A DNA stretch of 64,000 bases, taken from positions 535,501 through 599,500 of the forward strand of contig NZ_LR699166.1 in NCBI RefSeq assembly GCF_902459525.1, in the 5' to 3' direction. The stretch comes from Sideroxydans sp. CL21. GTDB lineage: Bacteria; Pseudomonadota; Gammaproteobacteria; Burkholderiales; Gallionellaceae. A program made the translations under genes and the position numbers. This document shows positions 56,254 to 64,000 of this stretch, in pieces (the first letter of the stretch is position 1; every line of letters starts with the position of its first letter). Below the pieces are notes generated by a model that saw only the letters and a program-made list of their open reading frames with translations, had not been told where the DNA came from and ran no database searches.

Positions 56254-57417
56254 ATGCAAAAGAAACTCATCGCACTGGCTGTCGCTGCAGCATTCTCTGC
56301 CCCGGCATTTGCAGATGTGACTATGTACGGTAACGTTGACGCAGCTGTTGCCCACGCTTCCGCCGACGGCCAAAAGAGCGATACGATTGCTGTTTCGGGC
56401 GGCCTGTCTGCATCCCGCCTTGGCGTGAAAGGTGCTGAAGACCTGAGCAACGGCATGAAAGCTGTTGTTGTCCTGGAATATGGTCTGGATCCGCAAACCA
56501 ACTCGACCGTTGGTACAGGCGGTGTGGGTAATTCAAGCGTTGTTGCGCGTCAACAAATGCTGGCTTTGGCAGGCGACTTCGGAACTGTTGCAACAGGCTA
56601 CCTGCAAACAACCGCCTATGACTGGGCTGTCAAGTTCGACCCAACAGCCGATTCGCTAGTGTCTCCGCTGCAAAACGTCACCGCAGGCAGCACTTTCCTG
56701 ATCGGTTCCGCAACAGGTGCAGCCCGTGCCCAACGCGCGCTGGCCTATATCTCTCCGAATATGGGGGGGGTGACAGTTGCAGTGAACTACTCAACTGCTC
56801 TGGCTGGTGTGGGTAACTTGACTGCACTTTCTACTACAGCTGTCGATCCTAAAACTTCCGCATTCTTGCTGTCGGCAAATTACGACAATGGCCCTTTGTC
56901 AGTCGGCGCTGTGTATACGGGCGCAACTGCTGGTACGACCTACCTGCCTGCGCTTGCCACAGAAACCTCTACATTATCGGCTACGGACATTGCGTTGGGT
57001 GCGTCGTATGACTTCACCGTGGTCAAGCTGTTTGCAACCTATCAGACATCCAAGACCGGCACGAACAACGTAGTTGTTACGTCGGGAACTAACAAGGCTA
57101 TGTCCGTTAGTGCTGTAGCTCCAGTCGGCCCAGGCGCTATTGCGCTCAGCTATGCGAAGAACACTATAGATGCGAGCAGTACTCTGTCGAGCTTGTCTAA
57201 GGTCGGCACTGGAACTGATATGGGTGCTTCTGGCGTTACTTTGGCTTGGCTGCAAGGTCTGTCCAAGACAACAACGTTCTATGCTGCGTATACCAAAACG
57301 AGTCAAGGTACAAACACTCGTTCTTATAGCGTGATTAATGATGCGCTGGCAGGCACCAGCATGACCGCTGGCGGAAGCTCTTCCATGCTGGCAGTGGGTC
57401 TGAACAAGAAGTTCTAA
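56254..57417 (+). CDS. Outer-membrane porin, betaproteobacterial type
   Basis: A 387-residue general porin with signal peptide (about 1-20, cut after AFA), first strand DVTMYGNVDAAVAH, the motif SRLGVKGAEDLSNG and a terminal LNKKF strand. TGAGGAGA eight bases upstream supports ATG 56254; an in-frame TTG at 56224 would add ten residues. It is a distant paralogue of the porin at 37464 (near-identical signal peptides). The upstream FNR-like box suggests oxygen control. A hairpin follows. Confidence 0.92.
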   Translation: MQKKLIALAVAAAFSAPAFADVTMYGNVDAAVAHASADGQKSDTIAVSGGLSASRLGVKGAEDLSNGMKAVVVLEYGLDPQTNSTVGTGGVGNSSVVARQQMLALAGDFGTVATGYLQTTAYDWAVKFDPTADSLVSPLQNVTAGSTFLIGSATGAARAQRALAYISPNMGGVTVAVNYSTALAGVGNLTALSTTAVDPKTSAFLLSANYDNGPLSVGAVYTGATAGTTYLPALATETSTLSATDIALGASYDFTVVKLFATYQTSKTGTNNVVVTSGTNKAMSVSAVAPVGPGAIALSYAKNTIDASSTLSSLSKVGTGTDMGASGVTLAWLQGLSKTTTFYAAYTKTSQGTNTRSYSVINDALAGTSMTAGGSSSMLAVGLNKKF

Positions 57418-57456
57418 GCACAAAAGCTTTAATCGGATTTTCCGGTGCAATACTGA

Positions 57457-57485
57457 ACGGCCACCTTCGGGTGGCCGTATTATTT
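57457..57485 (+). terminator. Hairpin after the second porin
   Basis: A nine-base perfect stem (acggccacc / ggtggccgt) with a TTCG tetraloop is followed by attattt. The T tract is weak, but placement 40 bases past the stop fits a terminator. Confidence 0.8.
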
Positions 57486-57537
57486 GACACTGTCTTGCCA
57501 ATTGCTTAAATTGCCTAGGTTGCCACAGGAGGATGAC

Positions 57538-58164
57538 ATGTTGAATCTGGATAATCTGATTATTGAATTTGATAAAGGTCTGCGCACCTTGTTCGCCAAA
57601 GCGCCGACCGCGCGCCCCTATCCGGATGCTGATATCGCCGACTCGTCCCTGAGCGATTCGGAAAAGAAGCATGCAGCCGCGCTGATGCGCATCAATCACA
57701 CCGGCGAAATATGCGCGCAGGCCTTGTACCAGGGCCAGGCGCTGACGGCGCGCGATCCGGGGGTGCAGGAGAAGCTGGAGCATGCGGCGTGGGAAGAAAC
57801 CGAACATCTGGCCTGGACCTCGCACCGGGTGCACGAACTGGGTGGACGCTTGAGCCTGCTCAATCCGTTCTGGTACACCAGTTCGCTCGCACTAGGCGCA
57901 TTGGCGGGTGCGCTGGGCGACAAATGGAATCTGGGTTTCCTGGCCGAAACCGAACGTCAGGTCGGTGCGCACCTGCAAAGCCATCTGGACAGTTTGCCGA
58001 AGCAGGACGCCAAGAGTCGCGCCGTGGCACAGCAAATGTACACGGATGAAGTCGGCCATGCCGATATGGCAGTGGAGCTGGGCGCGGCGGAATTGCCGTT
58101 GCCGGTGAAACTGGCGATGCGGGGTATGTCGAAGGTAATGACGAAGACGGTTTATTGGGTTTGA
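57538..58164 (+). CDS. coq7: Demethoxyubiquinone hydroxylase
   Basis: Di-iron monooxygenase adding the last hydroxyl in ubiquinone synthesis at the inner membrane face. The 208-residue bacterial Coq7 has the metal ligands in RINHTGEICAQ, WEETEHLAW and YTDEVGHADMA. AGGAGG five bases upstream fixes ATG 57538. It indicates an oxygen-dependent ubiquinone pathway, consistent with a microaerobic respirer. It converges on the OsmC gene, with an inverted repeat between them. Confidence 0.95.
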   Translation: MLNLDNLIIEFDKGLRTLFAKAPTARPYPDADIADSSLSDSEKKHAAALMRINHTGEICAQALYQGQALTARDPGVQEKLEHAAWEETEHLAWTSHRVHELGGRLSLLNPFWYTSSLALGALAGALGDKWNLGFLAETERQVGAHLQSHLDSLPKQDAKSRAVAQQMYTDEVGHADMAVELGAAELPLPVKLAMRGMSKVMTKTVYWV

Positions 58165-58165
58165 C

Positions 58166-58226
58166 CGTCATTCCGGCCCTTCGATAAACTCAGGACAGGC
58201 TGACCTACGGTCAGGCCGGAATGACG
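58166..58226. repeat. Inverted repeat CGTCATTCCGGCC between convergent genes
   Basis: Perfect 13-base arms at 58166-58178 and 58214-58226 enclose 35 bases, which themselves contain cctacggtcagg. This GTCATTCCGG palindrome is typical of dispersed intergenic repeats in betaproteobacteria and may serve as a two-way terminator. Confidence 0.7.
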
Positions 58227-58232
58227 AAAAGC

Positions 58233-58649
58233 TTATCCCTCCACGATCTCGAAATCGTGCGTCACCTTCGCCGTTTTCCCCAGCATGATGGAAGCAGAGC
58301 AGTATTTGTCGGCGGATAGCTTGATGGCGCGTTCGACTTGCTCGCGCTTGAGGTCTTTGCCCGTTACCACAAAGTGCAGGTGAATCTTCGTGAACACTTT
58401 GGGGTCGGTCTCGGCGCGGTCGGACTGGATGTCCACCACGCAATCGGAGATTTGCTGCCGCCCTTTTTTCAGGATGGTCACCACATCGTAAGCGGTGCAA
58501 GCGCCGGTGCCGATCAGCAACATCTCCATCGGTCGCGGTCCCAGGTTGCGACCGCCGCCGGCGGGCGGGCCGTCCATCACAACCGAGTGACCGCTCTCGG
58601 TCTCACCGATGAAGGAAACTTCTTCTACCCATTTGATGCGTGCTCTCAT
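58233..58649 (-). CDS. OsmC-family protein (YhfA-like)
   Basis: A 138-residue OsmC-fold protein. The two cysteines expected for thiol peroxidase chemistry are in IGTGACTAYDV (about 51) and DKYCSASIML (about 118). GPRPMEMLL is a family motif. It most resembles the YhfA branch, whose role is unclear; a part in detoxifying organic peroxides or reactive sulfur is inference. It stands alone. Confidence 0.9.
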   Translation of the reverse strand: MRARIKWVEEVSFIGETESGHSVVMDGPPAGGGRNLGPRPMEMLLIGTGACTAYDVVTILKKGRQQISDCVVDIQSDRAETDPKVFTKIHLHFVVTGKDLKREQVERAIKLSADKYCSASIMLGKTAKVTHDFEIVEG

Positions 58650-58722
58650 GTGACACTCCGTTGGTTGGTTTTGATGGAAGGCTGACGAGGACGTCGGCGC
58701 TCCAATGGCGGCTTCTGCTATG

Positions 58723-59472
58723 TCAGGATTTTAACTGATACCACAACATTCCAATTAATTCATGCAGGAATATCCGGCTGTCGCGTAAAGCATAGGCGTT
58801 CGGCACAAAAGCGAGCAAATCTGTCCGGTAGCGCGTGGTGTATCCGGTCGGGGCGGGAACGACCTGAAACCCGGCAGCCTGAAACGCCTGCACAGCACGT
58901 GGCATGTGCGAGGCGTGCGTGACAAGGTAGATGCGAGTGATGCCGACCCGTTGGAGCACCTGACGACACAGGCGCGCATTTTCCAGCGTGTTGTCCGAAG
59001 CCCCTTCAGACCACTGTACCGGAACATTGAATTCGTGTTCCAGCACCTGTTTCATCTGTTCCGCTTCGGAGGTGCTGTTGCCCAGCGGCGCGCCGCCAGT
59101 CACCAGGATGGGTTTCAATGTCTCACGGTACAGCTTGGCGGCATAGCGCAAGCGCTCCAGCGTATCCTTGTTTGTCGTATCGCCGCCGTATTCCGGCGCG
59201 TGAAAATAAGTGCCGCCACCCAGCACCACGATGGCATCTGCCTGCGGTCTTCTCGTGTCATTGACGAAGGGTTTGCCTTCCAATCCATGCAGCAAGGTTT
59301 CCGCAAAATAGGGTGTGGAGAGCAGCCACAGCAAGCCGAATGCCGTGGTCATCAGAATGCGGGCGATCAGCGGGCGTGAATGCCAGAGCCAAAGGCCGAG
59401 TGCCGCGATGAGCAGCAGATTGAGTGGCGGCAGCAGAAACGTGCCGATGAGGTTGGTGAAGAACCAGGACAT
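58723..59472 (-). CDS. YdcF/ElyC-family membrane protein (DUF218)
   Basis: A 249-residue protein with two N-terminal membrane helices (about 7-28 and 35-55) followed by a periplasmic DUF218 domain with AIVVLGGGTYF, GGAPLGNSTSEA and THASHMPRA. ElyC members act in envelope/peptidoglycan precursor metabolism; the reaction is not defined for this one. It stands alone on the minus strand between osmC-like and phospholipase-like genes. Confidence 0.9.
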   Translation of the reverse strand: MSWFFTNLIGTFLLPPLNLLLIAALGLWLWHSRPLIARILMTTAFGLLWLLSTPYFAETLLHGLEGKPFVNDTRRPQADAIVVLGGGTYFHAPEYGGDTTNKDTLERLRYAAKLYRETLKPILVTGGAPLGNSTSEAEQMKQVLEHEFNVPVQWSEGASDNTLENARLCRQVLQRVGITRIYLVTHASHMPRAVQAFQAAGFQVVPAPTGYTTRYRTDLLAFVPNAYALRDSRIFLHELIGMLWYQLKS

Positions 59473-59594
59473 TGCATATCTCGATCAGTTGAAAGCATGC
59501 GCATTATGGCAGAGCGTGCACGAGTACCCGAACGTCACAATAAAATCATCTGAACGTCATTAAAGTTTCGCATATCGCGGCGAAACTGCGAGGC

Positions 59595-60443
59595 ATGAAA
59601 ATTCTGCTCAAATACTGGCGCTGGTTGATTCCGCTGCTGTTGTGGAGTGCAGATGCCAATGCCTGGGGGCTATATACCCACGTCTATTTCGCCCAGATGC
59701 TGCTGTGGGCGGTCCCGCTCACCGACCCGCGCTATCGCCGCGCGATCAAATCGTTTCCCAAACTGGTGCTGGCCGGCGCCTGCCTGCCGGATCTCGCGTT
59801 GCTGAGCGAGCATTCCTGGGGCGAACCGTTTTCTACCACGCACCAATGGCAGCGGGCGCGAAAACTGTTGGACGATGCCAAGAGCGATGAGGAATATGCC
59901 CTCTCTCTGGGCTTCGTCAGTCACTTGCTGGTGGACGTGATCGCCCACAACCACTTTGTCCCCGCACACGAGAAGATGTGGGGAAATATCCCGATGCTGA
60001 CACATGCGGCATGCGAGTGGGCAATGGACATGCACATTCGTGCACAACTCTTTGCGGAGCCCAGCGAGCTGATGCATGCGCATCGCGCAGAACTGGCGCA
60101 ATACGTGGCACAGCATTTTTCCTGCTCGCACAATTTGGCCAAACGCGGTGTGAACATACTGGCGGGTGCAGAGAGTCTGCTGCGCACCAGCCGCTTGTCG
60201 CATCTGTGTTACCACGGGGCAAGCTTGCTCGACTCCGGGATGCAGCGCCGGTTCAACTATTATCTGAGCGAGACCGGTGCGAGATTGACGCACATCGACC
60301 GCATCCTGCTGGGCGAAGAACCGATATGGGACGCCAATCCGCATGCCGATGATCCCATACTGCGACAACGCATCGAGCTCGTCACGCCGCAGCAATTGCG
60401 CCATCGCATCCCGCTACCGCAGGACGTATTCAGCAAGGTTTAA
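59595..60443 (+). CDS. Zinc-dependent phospholipase C-like protein
   Basis: A 282-residue exported protein with a signal peptide (cut after about residue 23, ADANA). The mature N-terminus begins with Trp-Gly (WGLYTH), followed by conserved His/Asp residues ([23 protein letters not shown]). This is the pattern of the zinc-dependent phospholipase C / S1-P1 nuclease fold, where the N-terminal Trp helps bind zinc. The substrate is unknown. Its stop overlaps by four bases the convergent chemoreceptor gene. Confidence 0.8.
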   Translation: MKILLKYWRWLIPLLLWSADANAWGLYTHVYFAQMLLWAVPLTDPRYRRAIKSFPKLVLAGACLPDLALLSEHSWGEPFSTTHQWQRARKLLDDAKSDEEYALSLGFVSHLLVDVIAHNHFVPAHEKMWGNIPMLTHAACEWAMDMHIRAQLFAEPSELMHAHRAELAQYVAQHFSCSHNLAKRGVNILAGAESLLRTSRLSHLCYHGASLLDSGMQRRFNYYLSETGARLTHIDRILLGEEPIWDANPHADDPILRQRIELVTPQQLRHRIPLPQDVFSKV

Positions 60444-62062
60444 GCTGCATTCCTCGCCAGTTTGAACTGGCCGATCGCCTCGAATAGTGCTCTGGAGGAA
60501 TTGGCGAGGGTCTGCATTTCGTTGCCGGCCTGCTCGATATCGGTCGCGGTATTGGCGCTGATTGTTGCGACCGAGTTGATATTGAGCCAGATGTCTTCGC
60601 CCGCTGCCGACTGATCCTCGGTGGACGAGGCGATCTGGCGCATCATGTCGGTGACGATGAGCACGGAACTCTCGATCTGGCGCAGTAGTTGTCCCATGCC
60701 TTCCCCGTGCCGCACGCCTTGCGCTACTTCCTGCTTGGCCAGGGCCATGGCACGGGTCGCCTCGTCGGTTTCGCTTTCGATCAGCTGGACGATCTTGGTG
60801 ATGTCTGCGGTGGCACTGGTGGTCCGTTCGGCCAATTTGCGCACCTCGCTGGCAACCACCGCAAAACCGCGCCCCTGTTCTCCCGCGCGCGCCGCCTCGA
60901 TGGCCGCATTGAGCGCGAGCAGGTTGGTCTGTTCCGCGATCTCTTTGATCATGCTGCTGACGCTGCCAATGCGTTGGATGGCAATATTCAGTTCGTTCAT
61001 GGTTTTTACGGAAGAGCCGACTGTTTGGTCGATCTGGCTCAGCGCAAGTATCGTGGACTGCCCGGTTTCGCTTCCGGACTGCACCAAAGCCAGGGTCTGC
61101 CTTGCTGCAGCGGAAGCCTGTGCCGCATTCGCGGCGATCGTCTTGATCGTGTTGCCCATGCCTTCGATGGCACCGCTCACCTGGAATACCTTGGCAGACT
61201 GTTCCTTGGCATTCGCGGTGACCGAGTGCGCCATCTGGCTGACCCCGTGAGCTGTCTTGTGGGTCTGGTTGGCCGAGACATGCACCTCGTGCAGGATGGT
61301 TTCGAAACGCGCAATGAAAGTGTTGATCGTGCCGGACAGATGGCTGATCTCGTCATTATTGTGCGATGTCAGCCGGCGGCTCAGGTCGCCGTTGTGCAGG
61401 TGATTGATTTCGTCGACGATGTGCTCCAGCCGTTTGCGCAGGTTGCGGCCGAACAGGGTTTCAGTGACCACGGTAATGATCCCCAGCGCCATCATCGGCA
61501 GCAAGACAATCCACAGTACCCGGCTCATGACACTATCTATCCTGTGTTCGGAAGCGAGTTCGATATCCTTGTTAGCGTCGACCAGCTTGTCCAGTTCCTG
61601 CACCATCGGGGAGAGGTACATACCGTAAAGCGAATCCGGAATTTGCAGCGCATCGGCGGGGCTGGTCGCGGCGATCTTGATCGCACCCTTGAATCCCTGG
61701 GCATATGCGCCCCATTGCGCGGACATCTTTTTAAGGGAATCGTGCAAGGCGGGCAGATCCGAGGAGTCGGAAACGCGCTTCAGCAATTCGCGCATGTGTG
61801 CGTCGGCTTGTTCAAGCTGTGCCGAAGTCTCGGCCGGAATCGGATCGCTGCGGCTGATAGCCAGGGCCGTCGCCTTGACCTCGATCAGGCTTTTGTCCAT
61901 CGTCTGCATCGACTGATAGATGCGGAATTCCTGGCGCAATTGGTTCAGATTGATCATGACAAAAACGATCACGGTCAGCATGCCCAGCAGCGAGATACCC
62001 ATCATCAGGCGCAACTGTTGTTGCAGGGTAAGAGATTTAAGCAATGCAGAAAGTCGCATCAT
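60440..62062 (-). CDS. Methyl-accepting chemotaxis protein
   Basis: A 540-residue transmembrane chemoreceptor. Helices at about 16-37 and 192-213 enclose a periplasmic four-helix-type domain. HAMP and a long signalling coiled coil follow, with the conserved tip [20 protein letters not shown]. There is no C-terminal CheR/CheB docking pentapeptide. No other chemotaxis gene is present, so the ligand and pathway are unknown. The start could be either of two adjacent ATGs. Confidence 0.94.
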   Translation of the reverse strand: MMRLSALLKSLTLQQQLRLMMGISLLGMLTVIVFVMINLNQLRQEFRIYQSMQTMDKSLIEVKATALAISRSDPIPAETSAQLEQADAHMRELLKRVSDSSDLPALHDSLKKMSAQWGAYAQGFKGAIKIAATSPADALQIPDSLYGMYLSPMVQELDKLVDANKDIELASEHRIDSVMSRVLWIVLLPMMALGIITVVTETLFGRNLRKRLEHIVDEINHLHNGDLSRRLTSHNNDEISHLSGTINTFIARFETILHEVHVSANQTHKTAHGVSQMAHSVTANAKEQSAKVFQVSGAIEGMGNTIKTIAANAAQASAAARQTLALVQSGSETGQSTILALSQIDQTVGSSVKTMNELNIAIQRIGSVSSMIKEIAEQTNLLALNAAIEAARAGEQGRGFAVVASEVRKLAERTTSATADITKIVQLIESETDEATRAMALAKQEVAQGVRHGEGMGQLLRQIESSVLIVTDMMRQIASSTEDQSAAGEDIWLNINSVATISANTATDIEQAGNEMQTLANSSRALFEAIGQFKLARNAA

Positions 62063-62096
62063 GCGGAACCTCCGGAATGTGGAATGAAACGAAAAA

Positions 62097-62627
62097 TCAG
62101 ATCAGGAACGACAGACCCGCGATCATGCCGCCAAGTGCGGCGCCTGCCAGCACGTCGCTGGGATAGTGCAGGCCGAGTATCGGGCGCGACAGTCCGACCA
62201 TCACGCTGAACGGCAGCACCAGCCAGATCAGCGCCGGGAAGTAGGCGATGGCGACGATGCTGAATGCCACTGCATGCATGGTGTGGCCAGAAGGGAAGCT
62301 GAACTGGTCCAGCGTCTTGCCGGCGCAGACGATGGCCGGATAGACATTGAACGGACGCGGGCGCAGGGTTTTACCCTTGATGAATTTGTAGCATGCCGTG
62401 CCGATCAATCCGACGACGATCATGTGAAATACGGCAGGAATTGCTGCACTTTGATATTGCAGCAGCAACACGATCATCAGCACATACCAGAACATTCCGT
62501 CGCCCAGGCGGCTGAACAGGCGAAACAGATTGCGCACCGTGAAGTTGCGGCTGCGCCTGTTGCAGAAGGCGCAGAGCTCCATATCCCAGGTTTTAATCTG
62601 TTGCAGCGGAAAGTTCAGGTTGGACAT
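62097..62627 (-). CDS. PAP2-family membrane phosphatase
   Basis: A 176-residue integral membrane protein with the three PAP2 motifs: [14 protein letters not shown] and [16 protein letters not shown]. It would dephosphorylate lipid phosphates such as phosphatidate or undecaprenyl pyrophosphate at the membrane surface. AGGGAG supports ATG 62627. It overlaps the upstream glycosyltransferase gene by 35 bases, so the two are cotranscribed and may share a lipid or glycolipid pathway. Confidence 0.92.
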   Translation of the reverse strand: MSNLNFPLQQIKTWDMELCAFCNRRSRNFTVRNLFRLFSRLGDGMFWYVLMIVLLLQYQSAAIPAVFHMIVVGLIGTACYKFIKGKTLRPRPFNVYPAIVCAGKTLDQFSFPSGHTMHAVAFSIVAIAYFPALIWLVLPFSVMVGLSRPILGLHYPSDVLAGAALGGMIAGLSFLI

Positions 62628-63816
62628 TTTGTACTCCCTGTTTGCGGACGGTATCGAGCAGTACCGCTTCCATCTCGCTCATGATGTGTTCCCAGGTCAG
62701 TGCTTCCACGGTCTGACGCGCGGCGATACGCAAGCGTTGCACTCGCTCCATGTCGGAGATCAGCCCCGTCGAGAGTTTGACGAAGGCATCGGTGTCGGCG
62801 AACGGCACCAGCAAACCGTTCTCGTCGTGGCGCATGTGCTGGCGTGCGGCGGCATAGTCGTATGCGACCGTGGCCAGGCCGCTGGCCATCGCCTCGACGG
62901 TCACGTTGCCGTAAGTCTCGGTCAGGCTGGGATAAAGAAAGATATCGCCGGAAGCGTAGTGCTGTGCCAGCGGTTCTCCGGTCAGCATCCCGGCGAAGAT
63001 CACATGCGGGTGCTGTTTCTCCAGATCGGCGCGGGCCGGGCCATCGCCCACCATCACCAGACGTGCCAGCGGATTGACCTTGCGCATTTGCTCGAATGCC
63101 TGGATGACGACATGCAGGTTCTTTTCCGGGGCGATACGGCTAACCAGCATCACCACCGGAGTGCTTTCGTCGGCGTTCCATGAGGCGCGCAACTCGGCAC
63201 TGCGCTTGGCGGGGTGGAACAGTTGCGCATCCACGCCGCGCGAAACCACGAATACGTTCTTGTACCCCTCGAATTCCAGCTGTTGCTGCAGCGAAACCGT
63301 GGGTACCAGCGTGCATGCTGCCTTGTTGTGGAAGTGGCGCAGATAGGCGGCAATGGGTTTCTTCAGCAGGCCGACGCCGTAGTGTTGCGAGTAGCTGTGG
63401 AAGTTGGTGTGGAAATCCGTGCTCACCGGGATGTTCAACTTGCGCGCGGCAGACAGGGCAGACCAGCCCAGCGGACCTTCGGTGGCAATATGCACGATAT
63501 CGGGGCGCTGCAGCTTCCACAGGCGCATCAGCAAGCCCTTGGCGGGCAGCCCGGATTTCAGTTCGGGGTAACCGGGTATGGGCATGCCGGTCACCAGCGT
63601 TTCCGTGTAGCCATCCTCATTTGCTGCCACATCCTGCTTGAACTGGCGCGGGCGGATCATGTGGATGAGGTGCTGGCGTTTGCGCAAGCCCTGCACCATG
63701 CGGCCGATGGTGATGGCGACGCCGTTTACTTCGGGCAGGTAGGTTTCAGTGACCAGTGCGATATTCAGCGGCACCGGCGTATTGAGGTTCTGGTCTGGTG
63801 TATTCATGATGCGCAT
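62593..63816 (-). CDS. GT4-type glycosyltransferase (GT-B fold)
   Basis: A 407-residue retaining glycosyltransferase with the N-terminal acceptor half (ALVTETYLPEVNGVAIT, HIATEGPLGW, STDFHTNFH) and a C-terminal nucleotide-sugar half (LVSRIAPEKNL, FLYPSLTETYGNVTVEAMASG with the Glu-x7-Glu motif). It resembles enzymes that mannosylate or glucosylate lipids such as diacylglycerol (MgtA/SQD2-like). With the PAP2 and dgkA genes around it, a glycolipid role is likely. The start may be 63816 or 63807; no clear ribosome site decides. Confidence 0.9.
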   Translation of the reverse strand: MRIMNTPDQNLNTPVPLNIALVTETYLPEVNGVAITIGRMVQGLRKRQHLIHMIRPRQFKQDVAANEDGYTETLVTGMPIPGYPELKSGLPAKGLLMRLWKLQRPDIVHIATEGPLGWSALSAARKLNIPVSTDFHTNFHSYSQHYGVGLLKKPIAAYLRHFHNKAACTLVPTVSLQQQLEFEGYKNVFVVSRGVDAQLFHPAKRSAELRASWNADESTPVVMLVSRIAPEKNLHVVIQAFEQMRKVNPLARLVMVGDGPARADLEKQHPHVIFAGMLTGEPLAQHYASGDIFLYPSLTETYGNVTVEAMASGLATVAYDYAAARQHMRHDENGLLVPFADTDAFVKLSTGLISDMERVQRLRIAARQTVEALTWEHIMSEMEAVLLDTVRKQGVQNVQPELSAATD

Positions 63817-63875
63817 GCTGCCGCTCGCGCATGAATATTTGATTAAACCAATTTGAAAGTTTTATGACGGCACTT

Positions 63876-64000
63876 CTAGTGCAGCAGCACCAATCCCCAT
63901 ACCGCCAGCACATTGATCAGGCTTACCAGCACTGCCGAACTCCCGATGTCCTTTGCGCGCTTCGCGAGGTCGTGGTTCTCCAGCGAGATGCGATCGACGG
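63876..64000 (-). CDS. dgkA: Diacylglycerol kinase, C-terminal end (5' part outside window)
   Basis: The last 41 codons of a small membrane kinase that phosphorylates diacylglycerol. The visible end has VDRISLE followed by AKDIGSSAVL and a final hydrophobic helix, matching the last catalytic segment and third helix of DgkA. The frame ends at a TAG (63876-63878). The gene runs in the same direction as the glycosyltransferase and PAP2 genes, about 60 bases ahead of them. Confidence 0.88.
   Translation of the reverse strand, partial: VDRISLENHDLAKRAKDIGSSAVLVSLINVLAVWGLVLLH

Noticed and set aside
60689-62209. 506-codon plus-strand frame over the chemoreceptor
   Set aside because: Antisense to an intact chemoreceptor gene with the conserved signalling tip; no recognisable domain.

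Overview
The window looks like part of the chromosome of a Gram-negative, neutrophilic Fe(II)-oxidising betaproteobacterium of the Gallionellaceae (Sideroxydans/Gallionella-like). The main clue is a four-gene block at 11.2-15.9 kb: a monoheme cytochrome c, a decaheme periplasmic cytochrome, an MtrB/PioB-type outer-membrane barrel and a NapC/NirT tetraheme cytochrome. This is the mtoD-mtoA-mtoB-cymA set and order that I recall from Sideroxydans lithotrophicus. Beta-type porins, Coq7 and an Rnf complex agree with this placement. The species cannot be fixed from the sequence alone. I saw no tRNA, rRNA, CRISPR array, transposase or prophage.

Layout. 0-3.9 kb: dihydrolipoamide dehydrogenase (cut by the window start), proA and trpC. 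3.9-8.9 kb: an acetate-uptake operon, with a cNMP/CBS/DUF294 sensor protein, a DEDDh exonuclease, DUF485 and ActP. 8.9-11.0 kb: a NarL-type two-component system, divergent from the mto genes. 11.2-15.9 kb: mtoDAB-cymA. 16.2-22.1 kb: a small outer-membrane barrel, an OmpR-type two-component system and the DUF4212/SSS symporter it faces. 22.2-37 kb: ppsR, a CysB-like LysR regulator, then rnfB, a very large pyruvate:ferredoxin oxidoreductase (PFOR), rnfCDGEA, a 59-residue Cys-rich membrane protein and ppsA. 37.4-41.2 kb: a porin and another OmpR-type two-component system. 41.3-54.5 kb: two paralogous RND efflux cassettes with an HD-GYP-type protein between them. 54.6-57.4 kb: an outer-membrane protein with a ModE-like operator, and a porin with an FNR-like box. 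57.5-64 kb: coq7, OsmC, YdcF, a phospholipase C-like protein, a chemoreceptor, a PAP2 phosphatase, a glycosyltransferase and the end of dgkA.

How the genes may work together. MtoD, MtoA, MtoB and CymA would carry electrons from extracellular Fe(II) across the outer membrane and periplasm to the quinone pool. The 20-37 kb block reads as a C2/C3 carbon module. Rnf can make reduced ferredoxin from NADH using the ion gradient, PFOR can interconvert acetyl-CoA plus CO2 with pyruvate, and PpsA with its regulator PpsR makes PEP. Two acetate-type symporters nearby fit assimilation of acetate. The direction of flux is inference.

Points most worth a second look: the 59-residue gene closing the rnf operon, a possible NqrM-like maturation factor for RnfA/RnfE; the 1636-residue PFOR inserted between rnfB and rnfC; a MtoD with no methionine available as distal heme ligand; a GA/CT-rich hairpin repeat translated as the N terminus of RnfC; and a near-perfect ModE-type operator ahead of an uncharacterised outer-membrane protein.
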